Shown one piece after another: positions 28,920-36,389 of a DNA stretch of 64,000 nt (position 1 is the stretch's first letter; each line of letters starts with the position of its first letter). Both the position numbers and the translations under genes were made by a program. This DNA comes from Endozoicomonas sp965208385. GTDB lineage: Bacteria > Pseudomonadota > Gammaproteobacteria > Pseudomonadales > Endozoicomonadaceae. Below the pieces are notes generated by a model. It was not told where the DNA came from, searched no databases, and saw only the letters and a list, made by a program, of their open reading frames with translations. The stretch is taken from contig CBDBOO010000071.1 of NCBI GenBank assembly GCA_965208385.1, forward strand, positions 1 to 64,000, written 5' to 3'.

Positions 28920-30704
28920 TCAAGCTTCTGCTGTAGTTCCGCCTTTAACAGGTATAGCTGCAGTAGAACTTCTTGGTATACGAATGTCTTCAACCAGATC
29001 CTGAATTTCCTTCGGTGGCGCTTCAGTCAAATGACAGACCACAAAGGACACGGCGAAGTTAATCAACATTCCCAAAGTACCAATTCCTTCTGGTGAAATG
29101 CCGAACCACCAGCCCGCTGACGTGCCTCCCATAAACTTGAAGTAGATGATATAGGCTGCAGTAAACAGCAAACCAACCACCATGCCGGTAACGGCACCTT
29201 CACGGTTCATCCGCTTGTAGAATATGCCAAGTAGAATCGCTGGGAAGAAAGACGACGCGGCAAGTCCAAAGGCGAAAGCCACCACCGACGCTACAAACCC
29301 GGGAGGATAGATACCCGCAATACCAGCTATACCGATAGCAACCGCTGCGGCAATACGTGCAGCCAGCAACTCCTGCTTGTCAGTGATATTGGGCATCAGA
29401 TTCCGCTTCAGTAAATCATGGGAAATCGATGAGGAAATAACCAGCAGCAATCCCGCGGCCGTAGACAGTGCAGCTGCCAGACCACCAGCGGCAATCAAAG
29501 CGATGACCCAACCTGGTAACTGTGCAATCTCGGGATTAGCCAGCACCATGATGTCACGGTCAACATAGAGCTCGTTATTATTATCAGTCACTTCATTACT
29601 GACAATTCGCTCACCGTTGACGCCCCGTTCTTCGGTAAATTGAGGCTTGCCATTCACCGGCGCACCTGGATGGTACTGAATTTTACCATCATCGTTTTTG
29701 TCGACCCAGGCAATCAAACCGGAATTCTCCCAGTTAGAGAACCAGGCTGGCATCTCCTTATACTCTGAGTTAGAAACAGTCTGAAGCAGATTTATCCGGG
29801 CAAAACTGGCAACGGCAGGCGCCGTTGTATAAAGAATTGCGATAAACAACAAAGCAAAACCAGCAGATTTACGAGCATCCCGCACTGTCGGTGTCGTGAA
29901 GAAGCGAACAATAACATGTGGTAAACCAGCGGTGCCCACCATCAGAGCCATGGTGATAAAGAACACATCAATGGTGGATTTCGATCCATCGGTGTACTGG
30001 GCAAACCCAAGCTCCGTCGATAGTCCGTTCAGCTTTTCAAGAACCGTCATACCCGTGCCGGTCACCTCGCTACCAAAGCCCAGCTGCGGAATAGGATTTC
30101 CTGTAATCAGCATAGAGATAAAAATAGCCGGTACCAGATAGGCAAAAATCATCACACAATATTGCGCCACCTGGGTATAGGTTATGCCTTTCATCCCACC
30201 CAATACGGCATAAATAAAGACTATGCCCATACCGATGAAAACACCCCAGTGAATTTCGACTTCAAGATAACGGGAAAAGACAATACCCACTCCGCGCATT
30301 TGTCCCGCCACATAAGTGAACGAAATAAAGATAACGCAGATAACAGCAACGACACGTGCCGTCTGAGAGTAATAACGTTCAGCGACAAAATCCGGCACGG
30401 TGTATTGACCAAATTTCCGCAGATAGGGAGCCAGGCACATGGCCAGCAGAACATAACCACCGGTCCAGCCCATCAGATATTGAGCACCATCGCGTCCCAT
30501 GAATGAGATAATTCCCGCCATGGAAATAAACGATGCCGCAGACATCCAGTCAGCCGCTGTGGCCATACCATTGGCGACAGGATGAACGCCTCCACCGGCT
30601 ACATAATAGTCTTTGGTCGACCCGGCACGGGTCCAGATGGCTATGCCTATATAGAGAGCAAAGGTGGCTCCAACAAAAAGAAGCGTCAGCATTTCTGTAG
30701 ACAT
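28920..30704 (-). CDS. Sodium:solute symporter, VC_2705-type large subunit
   Basis: 594 aa of the SSS family with about 13 membrane helices. Family features include the N-terminal TRAGSTKDYYVAGGGVHPVA with NGMATAADWMSAASFISMAG, and the helix region GWVIALIAAGGLAAALSTAA. A periplasmic or extracellular insert of about 75 residues (near 325-400) carries VDKNDDGKIQYHPG, an EF-hand-like Ca-binding loop. This subtype pairs with a small DUF4212 partner, which is the preceding gene; the stop and start share one base (TAATG). The substrate is not proven; acetate or another short organic acid is likely. Confidence 0.88.
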   Translation of the reverse strand: MSTEMLTLLFVGATFALYIGIAIWTRAGSTKDYYVAGGGVHPVANGMATAADWMSAASFISMAGIISFMGRDGAQYLMGWTGGYVLLAMCLAPYLRKFGQYTVPDFVAERYYSQTARVVAVICVIFISFTYVAGQMRGVGIVFSRYLEVEIHWGVFIGMGIVFIYAVLGGMKGITYTQVAQYCVMIFAYLVPAIFISMLITGNPIPQLGFGSEVTGTGMTVLEKLNGLSTELGFAQYTDGSKSTIDVFFITMALMVGTAGLPHVIVRFFTTPTVRDARKSAGFALLFIAILYTTAPAVASFARINLLQTVSNSEYKEMPAWFSNWENSGLIAWVDKNDDGKIQYHPGAPVNGKPQFTEERGVNGERIVSNEVTDNNNELYVDRDIMVLANPEIAQLPGWVIALIAAGGLAAALSTAAGLLLVISSSISHDLLKRNLMPNITDKQELLAARIAAAVAIGIAGIAGIYPPGFVASVVAFAFGLAASSFFPAILLGIFYKRMNREGAVTGMVVGLLFTAAYIIYFKFMGGTSAGWWFGISPEGIGTLGMLINFAVSFVVCHLTEAPPKEIQDLVEDIRIPRSSTAAIPVKGGTTAEA

Positions 30705-30973
30705 TATTGCTCCTCCTCATGCACGTTATATTTCTGATCCAGCTTGTTCATTTTAGAAATATAAACAAAGATCAGAATCAGGAAGGTATAGATTGCTCCC
30801 TGTTGAGCAAACCAGAACCCCAGTGGAAAACCACCAATCTTGAATTGATCAAGAAAATCCACAAAAAGAATACCGCAACCGAATGAGACCACGAACCAAA
30901 CAGCCAAAAGGCTGAGAAGAATTCGCACATTCTCTTTCCAGTATGCGGCGGCTGCCGCATTACTATCAGACAT
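30704..30973 (-). CDS. DUF4212 small subunit of sodium/solute symporter
   Basis: 89 aa with two membrane helices (ILLSLLAVWFVVSFGCGILF and FWFAQQGAIYTFLILIFVYI) and the family motif GGFPLGFWFAQQGAIY. It always accompanies the VC_2705-type SSS transporter and is translationally coupled to it here. It starts with MSDSNAAAAAYWKENVRIL; GGAGAG lies upstream of the ATG. Confidence 0.9.
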   Translation of the reverse strand: MSDSNAAAAAYWKENVRILLSLLAVWFVVSFGCGILFVDFLDQFKIGGFPLGFWFAQQGAIYTFLILIFVYISKMNKLDQKYNVHEEEQ

Positions 30974-31682
30974 GAAAAACTCTCCAACGTATTATTGTTG
31001 TTATTTTTATTTCAACCGTAAGAAACAGTATCAGATGTAAGGCAGATGGCATCTTAGACTTTAGGCTAACCGATGTCAGACAACTGCTTTCAAGGTTGTT
31101 TCCGAGCCCAACAGACGAAGACTAATGTGTATCAGTCTTCAAAATTCTACATTGCTCTACGAAGAAGGAAAAAACCTCTTCACAAATATCGCCCCCTGAT
31201 TATTAGCATTCCATATGAAAGGACGAAATTATTGATTTAACGGCATCCCGCCCCAGCTTAAACAAAATCAATTCACCGCCTCAAATTCGATCATAAATTA
31301 ATTCAAACCCGATTTTCCATATCAAGCCTCCATCGAACACTTTACATGTCTCATAATTATTTAGCGCCAAGAGTGACGTTCGAGTTTTAAATCGCCGTCT
31401 ATAATGCAACCGATAAACACATGAAAACTCGTAGCTTCTCAATAAGTGCTGGTAAACCAAAGTACCAATTTTACTAAGCCCTTGGGAGGCAAGGATTATG
31501 CACTATGGTTTTACACGGTTATTTCCGATCTCCAGCACTTATTGAGAAGCTACAAAAACTCATTATGGTTCATTTGTAGCGTGTGTTATGAAGTATCGAA
31601 GCCTCATATTTAACGAAGCTCAATCCGAGCATGAGTGCTATTTGACTGTGAGGCGCGGCTTACTTTCTGGAGCTGTAAATCC
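30974..31682. other. 709-bp intergenic region with a MITE
   Basis: Divergent promoters for the symporter operon and the hydrolase gene should lie here. The only clear structure is the 123-bp inverted-repeat element at 31431-31553. The remainder is AT-rich and I see no gene in it. Confidence 0.5.
31431..31553. mobile_element. MITE-like element with perfect 22-bp terminal inverted repeats
   Basis: The first 22 bp (31431-31452, beginning GTAGCTTCTCAATAAGTG) are repeated exactly inverted at 31532-31553. The flanks GAAAACTC (31423-31430) and AAAAACTC (31554-31561) differ by one base, which fits an 8-bp target duplication. The 79-bp interior codes for nothing. No parent transposase with these ends is in the window. 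Confidence 0.7.
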
Positions 31683-33404
31683 ATGCCTGGTTTTACGAAG
31701 TTCAACGTCTTACTAATCACTGTGATTCAGGTTAATGATGTCATCCCCGATATTCTAACCTCACCTCTCAGAGTGGGCGGCACAAACGCTGGTACAAACG
31801 CTATCAGTACGTCAGGACTGAAATATAATACAGGAAATACGGAAGCCAATATTCTATTTGATGGAGAAAAGAGTTTCTATGTCAGTCGACGGACTATTGA
31901 AAACCCGGATGAAATTCCCTTGTGGAATGGACCGGCACCAGGCCTGAAAATGCAGTCTGATTTTATTTCAGGTATAGATTCGTATCGCTCCTCTCATATT
32001 ATCCTTCCAAGCCATACAACCACAGGCAGAATGGAAGAGCAGAGCAGTTCATCGACATCAAAGCCTGACTACTCGATTCATGTTTCACCAACGCCCAGCA
32101 TACCCAATGTTTTATACGAAGCTGGCGACGACTGGTACAGCCATGAGCCTGTGACTACGCCCGAGTCGCGCCCTGATGTAACAGGCAAACGAGAATTGCA
32201 GAAAGTGAAAACTTCGCTGTATCCGCAGCAAAGCTTATTATTGTATCCGAGTTCAACAGAACCAGTAACGTCGGGTCGTAAGGTTCAGTTCCAGCCAAGG
32301 AAGGTGCCAGTCACCACAAAAGAGTCAATCACTGCCCGGACTGCTGATAGCAGCCTGGCCGCAACCAGCGGACAAGCCGCTGCTCACACTACCAGCTCAC
32401 CAACTGAAACCATGCAGTTGAGGCTAGAGCTCAGAGCTACAATCGAAAAAGATGATAATCTCGCTGTCAGAAGTAAGCCATCGCCTCAACAGCACTCATC
32501 AGAAGTCTCTCCTGAAGCAGGCACTGCTCATAACCAGGGAATCATCCAATTGCCAGGGCTTACTTCTTCGGATGCCAATGTCGAGCTGCTGTACCCTCTT
32601 GATCAACTGCCTGAGGAAAAAGGGTGGGGAGCATTCCTGATCTCCAGATGCTTCTCACTGTCAGCTGATTTATGCTCGTTCATTCGAAGGACATCACATG
32701 GATGGAACAGTGAAGCACTTTGGACAAAATACACCAATCCGGTGCAAAGCCCGAAAGCGGATTCCGATGCACTGTTTCTTTTTCTGCACGGGTTGGATGA
32801 TCATCCCCGAACCTGGGAAGAGTATCTGGTCACTTTAAACAAAACGGGTAAATACGATTTATGGGCTCCCATCATCAGTGAAAGAGGAAATATCGACCTG
32901 GACAGCGCATTGTCCGATATTGCTGAACCATTGAAGACCTACATGAACACCTGGCCAAACCGACCTGTAGTGATTGTTGGAACATCCAATGGTGCAAGGC
33001 TTGGTTTAATACTTGAAACCCAGCTGAGATCCATAAAAAGCAAGCTGATGTTAGCTTCAATCGCCGGAGTGCATGGCGGTACAACAATGATCGATTATCG
33101 TCCCTTTAACGCCAATCCTTCTCTGTACCATGAAATTTCTTTCCTGAGCCAGCATTGCAGGGATACCATATCGGCTGCACGACGTCCCCTCAACAGCGGT
33201 ACCAAACGACATTTTGTGTTTTATGCCGCGGCTGATGAGATTCAGGTCTCCCCTCGAAACTCGGCTCTGCCAGTATTGGATCAGAATGAACTGTTCTTTT
33301 TTGTCAGACACACAGGGCATATTTCCGTAGTGGAAAAAATCAGGGATGATTTACTTGCAAGAGCCATTATATGGATCGATATGTCTGAAAAAGCAGCGCA
33401 ATAG
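31683..33404 (+). CDS. Secreted protein with C-terminal alpha/beta-hydrolase domain
   Basis: About 573 aa from the ATG at 31683 (MPGFTKFNVLLITVIQVNDV), which has GGAG upstream and gives a hydrophobic N-terminus; a GTG at 31635 is possible. Residues 30-330 are a long Ser/Thr/Pro-rich, low-complexity region. From about 365 an alpha/beta-hydrolase follows: oxyanion region FLFLHGLDDHPRTWEEY, nucleophile elbow VGTSNGARLG (GxSxG), and a candidate catalytic His in RHTGHISVVEKI near the end. Probably a secreted esterase or lipase-like effector. It neighbours a secreted kinase on the same strand, 70 bp away. Confidence 0.68.
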   Translation: MPGFTKFNVLLITVIQVNDVIPDILTSPLRVGGTNAGTNAISTSGLKYNTGNTEANILFDGEKSFYVSRRTIENPDEIPLWNGPAPGLKMQSDFISGIDSYRSSHIILPSHTTTGRMEEQSSSSTSKPDYSIHVSPTPSIPNVLYEAGDDWYSHEPVTTPESRPDVTGKRELQKVKTSLYPQQSLLLYPSSTEPVTSGRKVQFQPRKVPVTTKESITARTADSSLAATSGQAAAHTTSSPTETMQLRLELRATIEKDDNLAVRSKPSPQQHSSEVSPEAGTAHNQGIIQLPGLTSSDANVELLYPLDQLPEEKGWGAFLISRCFSLSADLCSFIRRTSHGWNSEALWTKYTNPVQSPKADSDALFLFLHGLDDHPRTWEEYLVTLNKTGKYDLWAPIISERGNIDLDSALSDIAEPLKTYMNTWPNRPVVIVGTSNGARLGLILETQLRSIKSKLMLASIAGVHGGTTMIDYRPFNANPSLYHEISFLSQHCRDTISAARRPLNSGTKRHFVFYAAADEIQVSPRNSALPVLDQNELFFFVRHTGHISVVEKIRDDLLARAIIWIDMSEKAAQ

Positions 33405-33474
33405 GATGTTCTTTTATTCACCCTTTCTATTTTATATTCGCCACCCCCGACATTTGGAACAATGAAGGAATCTA

Positions 33475-35127
33475 ATGATTTTCGGACATAAAATCAGAAC
33501 TATCAGATCGATATTATCATCGGTAAAAATCTTTTCAAGTTTGATAATAATCGTTTCAGCCATTGCAGGCACGGCATTCTCGCAGAGTTTTTCTCTTTCA
33601 GGCTTGCCTGTTCATCCTGAAGTCAAAATACCGCAACAACGATATATTTCCCTTTATTGCTCTCCCCCAAAAGAACAGAAATTATATGAACCCAGATTGG
33701 GGAAAGCTTCGGCAATCTACCAAGCTCTCGGTATTGAACCGAATGATCAGACCACTAACGATTCTGATGAAATTGAAGATCAGGATCAGAATTTAACGGA
33801 GACTCCATGGCATGAAATTATAACCAGAGTACTCGATGCCGTTTCCTCTGATTCAAGAGTAGATATTACAGAGGCTATTACAGAGGCTATTACAGAGGCT
33901 ATTTCAGAACCTTACACTCCGGATACACCCTTAATCCAGACTACTGACTATGATGAGAATGGTTATTTGCCACCAGGCGTGTATCACTTACCTCCACCCG
34001 AACCTCCAGAAAAAACGGTTCCAGAAGCCGAAGGTCATTGTGAAACTGATTCTTCAATAGTAGAAACCGTAGAATATCAAGTTCCCGAAGAGTTCAGACA
34101 CTCATTAGATGCTGCCTGCCAATACTTAACAGGGCAGTTTGCCAAACTTGATTTTCCAGAAAAACCAAAAGATAGCAGAAGCCTCATTCAGTATTGGAGA
34201 AAAGCTTCTGAACAGAGTCTCGTTATTAAGGTCGCAAGTACAGACAATGAGTTCCCCCGCAATATCATGTTCCAACTTGAGCGTGAAATTTTAATTTATC
34301 TGAAGATGATGAACAACCCTGAAACATCCTATTCCGTGAATGTTGCACGGCTGCTTTTTTCAACAAGAGAGATTGTTAAGGGTTCCGTACGCAGAGCAGC
34401 CATCATTCTCCCCAATTATGGCACCAGTTTACAAAGTTACCTGAAAGACACTTTGATAGGCTTGAGTCAGATACAATGGATCTTGAAAGAAGTTGCCAGT
34501 GGCATACGCTTTATTCATCAAAACAACATCATTTACTGTGATTTAAAGCCATCGAATATTTTACTCGATACTCGTAGTGGCCGTGTGACAATTATTGATT
34601 TCGGATGCTCTGTTGATAAAACCTTCCTGCTTCGTCTAGAAAGAAAAAGTTTTAGTGGTAATTATCTCTATTCGGCGCCAGAAGTGATCAGAGAGTATAA
34701 AAACAGCATTCCTGGAGATATTTGGTCTATAGGATTCCTTGCAATCACACTTGCCACATATTGGGATGACGGTATTTTAAGTATCTATGCTGCCCATACA
34801 GACGGTATTCAAAGAGACTCGTCAATTTGCGATCGAAAAAATGAATTACATCGTGAAATTAAGGCATTACTCGTTGTTAATGCAGTTGAAACTCCGAGAA
34901 CCCATCTTATAGATTTTATTCGATATTGTACTGACCCCGATCCCCACCAACGACCTTCTGCATTAGAACTGATTAATTACTTTCCCGACTGCCTATGGAA
35001 AGCATGTGAAGCTACTTGCACAGAAAGCATATCTGCAATGCACGAACAGATGCCGGTGACCAATGAAGCAGTAAAACCAATGCGCAGTGATGGACAGAAC
35101 CAATGGCATTGCTGCACATTGTTATAA
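33475..35127 (+). CDS. Secreted eukaryote-like Ser/Thr protein kinase with CaaX-type tail
   Basis: 550 aa. A signal peptide or anchor (IFSSLIIIVSAIAGTAFSQS, about 22-41) is followed by an acidic, Pro-rich linker and the kinase domain at about 215-525. ATP lysine: SLVIKVAS. Catalytic loop: IIYCDLKPSNILLD (HRD replaced by YCD, Asp kept). Metal site: IIDFGCSVD. Activation-segment end: YLYSAPEVIREY, then GDIWSIGFL. All residues needed for catalysis are present; the Gly loop is weak. The protein ends in C-C-T-L-L, i.e. a CaaX box (CTLL) that host geranylgeranyl-transferase could use. Three 12-bp repeats encode ITEA units in the linker. Confidence 0.88.
   Translation: MIFGHKIRTIRSILSSVKIFSSLIIIVSAIAGTAFSQSFSLSGLPVHPEVKIPQQRYISLYCSPPKEQKLYEPRLGKASAIYQALGIEPNDQTTNDSDEIEDQDQNLTETPWHEIITRVLDAVSSDSRVDITEAITEAITEAISEPYTPDTPLIQTTDYDENGYLPPGVYHLPPPEPPEKTVPEAEGHCETDSSIVETVEYQVPEEFRHSLDAACQYLTGQFAKLDFPEKPKDSRSLIQYWRKASEQSLVIKVASTDNEFPRNIMFQLEREILIYLKMMNNPETSYSVNVARLLFSTREIVKGSVRRAAIILPNYGTSLQSYLKDTLIGLSQIQWILKEVASGIRFIHQNNIIYCDLKPSNILLDTRSGRVTIIDFGCSVDKTFLLRLERKSFSGNYLYSAPEVIREYKNSIPGDIWSIGFLAITLATYWDDGILSIYAAHTDGIQRDSSICDRKNELHREIKALLVVNAVETPRTHLIDFIRYCTDPDPHQRPSALELINYFPDCLWKACEATCTESISAMHEQMPVTNEAVKPMRSDGQNQWHCCTLL
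33865..33900 (+). repeat. Three tandem 12-bp repeats inside the kinase gene
   Basis: ATTACAGAGGCT occurs three times exactly, encoding ITEA-ITEA-ITEA, followed by a diverged fourth unit (ATTTCAGAACCT). Copy-number change would stay in frame and alter only the linker length. Confidence 0.9.
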
Positions 35128-35191
35128 ATGCATGCTGCATCTGTGCACGATTTAAATATCAAAGAAAAACATTTCACAAGGATTGCACCTT

Positions 35192-35311
35192 ATGAAAGTC
35201 AAGACCGTTATGAGAGTTATGAGAGTTATGAGAGTTAAGACCGTTGTGAGAATTAGATGTAGCCCAACAGGAAGCCTGCCAGTCCCTGCTGAACTACAAA
35301 ACCTGAAATAA
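35192..35311 (+). CDS. Possible 39-aa basic small protein
   Basis: A small frame with AAGGA nine bases before its ATG. It encodes a cationic peptide starting MKVKTVMRVMRVMRVKTVV and ending with ELQNLK. The first half is built of 9-bp units (35198-35251), including three exact GTTATGAGA copies, giving a VMR/VKT pattern with alternating basic and hydrophobic residues. It stops 1 bp before the convergent leucine dehydrogenase stop. It may be a real membrane-active small protein or a repeat-born ORF. Confidence 0.3.
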   Translation: MKVKTVMRVMRVMRVKTVVRIRCSPTGSLPVPAELQNLK

Positions 35312-35312
35312 T

Positions 35313-36368
35313 TTAGAAAGCGGCAAAGCGTTCTTCGGCGATACGATTAGCTAACTCACCTGTGGGACGTTGATCTTCATCAGACCGACGGAATAACTCT
35401 TCCAGGGTACTGCTGATGGACTCAATATGAGTGATCACCTTTTTCGGGTGATAACCAGTACGCTCATAACTCACATCAATAATACCGCCAGCATTTATGG
35501 CAAAATCGGGAGCATACAGAATACCTTTCTTCATCAGCATTTCATCATGACAAGCTTTCGCCAGCTGATTATTGGCCGCCCCGGCCACAACTCTTGCCTT
35601 AATCTGACCAATACTGTCGTCATTAAGCACCGCCCCCATGGCACAGGGAGCAACAACGTCTACATCAAGGGTCAGGATATCCTTTGATGACACCACAGTA
35701 GCGCCAAACTCTTCTACCGCCCTGTCCAGCTGGTCCTGATGAATATCATTAACGAACAGTTCTGCACCGGCTTCATGAAGATGCCGGGCCAGACGGAAAC
35801 CCACGTTACCAACGCCCTGCACAGCCACTTTCAATCCGTTCAGATCATCGGTACCCAGCCGATGTTTAACGGCAGATTTCAACCCGATAAATACTCCATA
35901 GGCAGTGGCAGGCGAAGGGTCGCCTGATGAAGGTCGGCCATCAATCCCTTCACGTTCAACAACGCCAGCAACATGACGGGTGTTTCGACCAATAATCTGC
36001 AGATCTTCCACACTGGTTCCGGAATCTTCAGCGGCAATATAACTGCCACCCAGTTTTTCCAGACTACGTCCCATCATTTCCAGCATATCCAGCGTTTTAT
36101 GTTTGCGGGGATCACCGATAATAACGGACTTGCCTCCCCCCAGATCCAGATTGGCCAAAGCTGATTTATACGTCATTCCTCTGGACAGTCTCAAAACATC
36201 CCGCAGCGCTTCTTCATCGGAAGCATAGGGAAACATACGACAACCACCTAAGGCTGGTCCACGATTGCTGTTATGCACCGCAATAATAGCCTGCAGTCCT
36301 GTTTTTTCGTCATTGAAAAAATTGACCTGCTCATGGTTGTCAAATTCCGGATGACTGAATACATTCAT
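35313..36368 (-). CDS. Leucine/Glu-family amino-acid dehydrogenase
   Basis: 351 aa NAD-dependent dehydrogenase of the Leu/Val/Phe/Glu family, oxidatively deaminating branched-chain amino acids to 2-oxoacids. N-terminal substrate domain: NRGPALGGCRMFPY and the catalytic-lysine region MTYKSALANLDLGGGKSVI. Also RPSSGDPSPATAYGVFIG. The Rossmann domain contains VAVQGVGNVGFRLARHLHEAG. The length and the GGGKSVI form fit leucine dehydrogenase rather than Glu dehydrogenase. It follows the 2-oxoacid:ferredoxin oxidoreductase by 21 bp in the same direction, which suggests joint amino-acid catabolism. Confidence 0.88.
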   Translation of the reverse strand: MNVFSHPEFDNHEQVNFFNDEKTGLQAIIAVHNSNRGPALGGCRMFPYASDEEALRDVLRLSRGMTYKSALANLDLGGGKSVIIGDPRKHKTLDMLEMMGRSLEKLGGSYIAAEDSGTSVEDLQIIGRNTRHVAGVVEREGIDGRPSSGDPSPATAYGVFIGLKSAVKHRLGTDDLNGLKVAVQGVGNVGFRLARHLHEAGAELFVNDIHQDQLDRAVEEFGATVVSSKDILTLDVDVVAPCAMGAVLNDDSIGQIKARVVAGAANNQLAKACHDEMLMKKGILYAPDFAINAGGIIDVSYERTGYHPKKVITHIESISSTLEELFRRSDEDQRPTGELANRIAEERFAAF

Positions 36369-36389
36369 TTACTATTCTCCAAATTTTTA

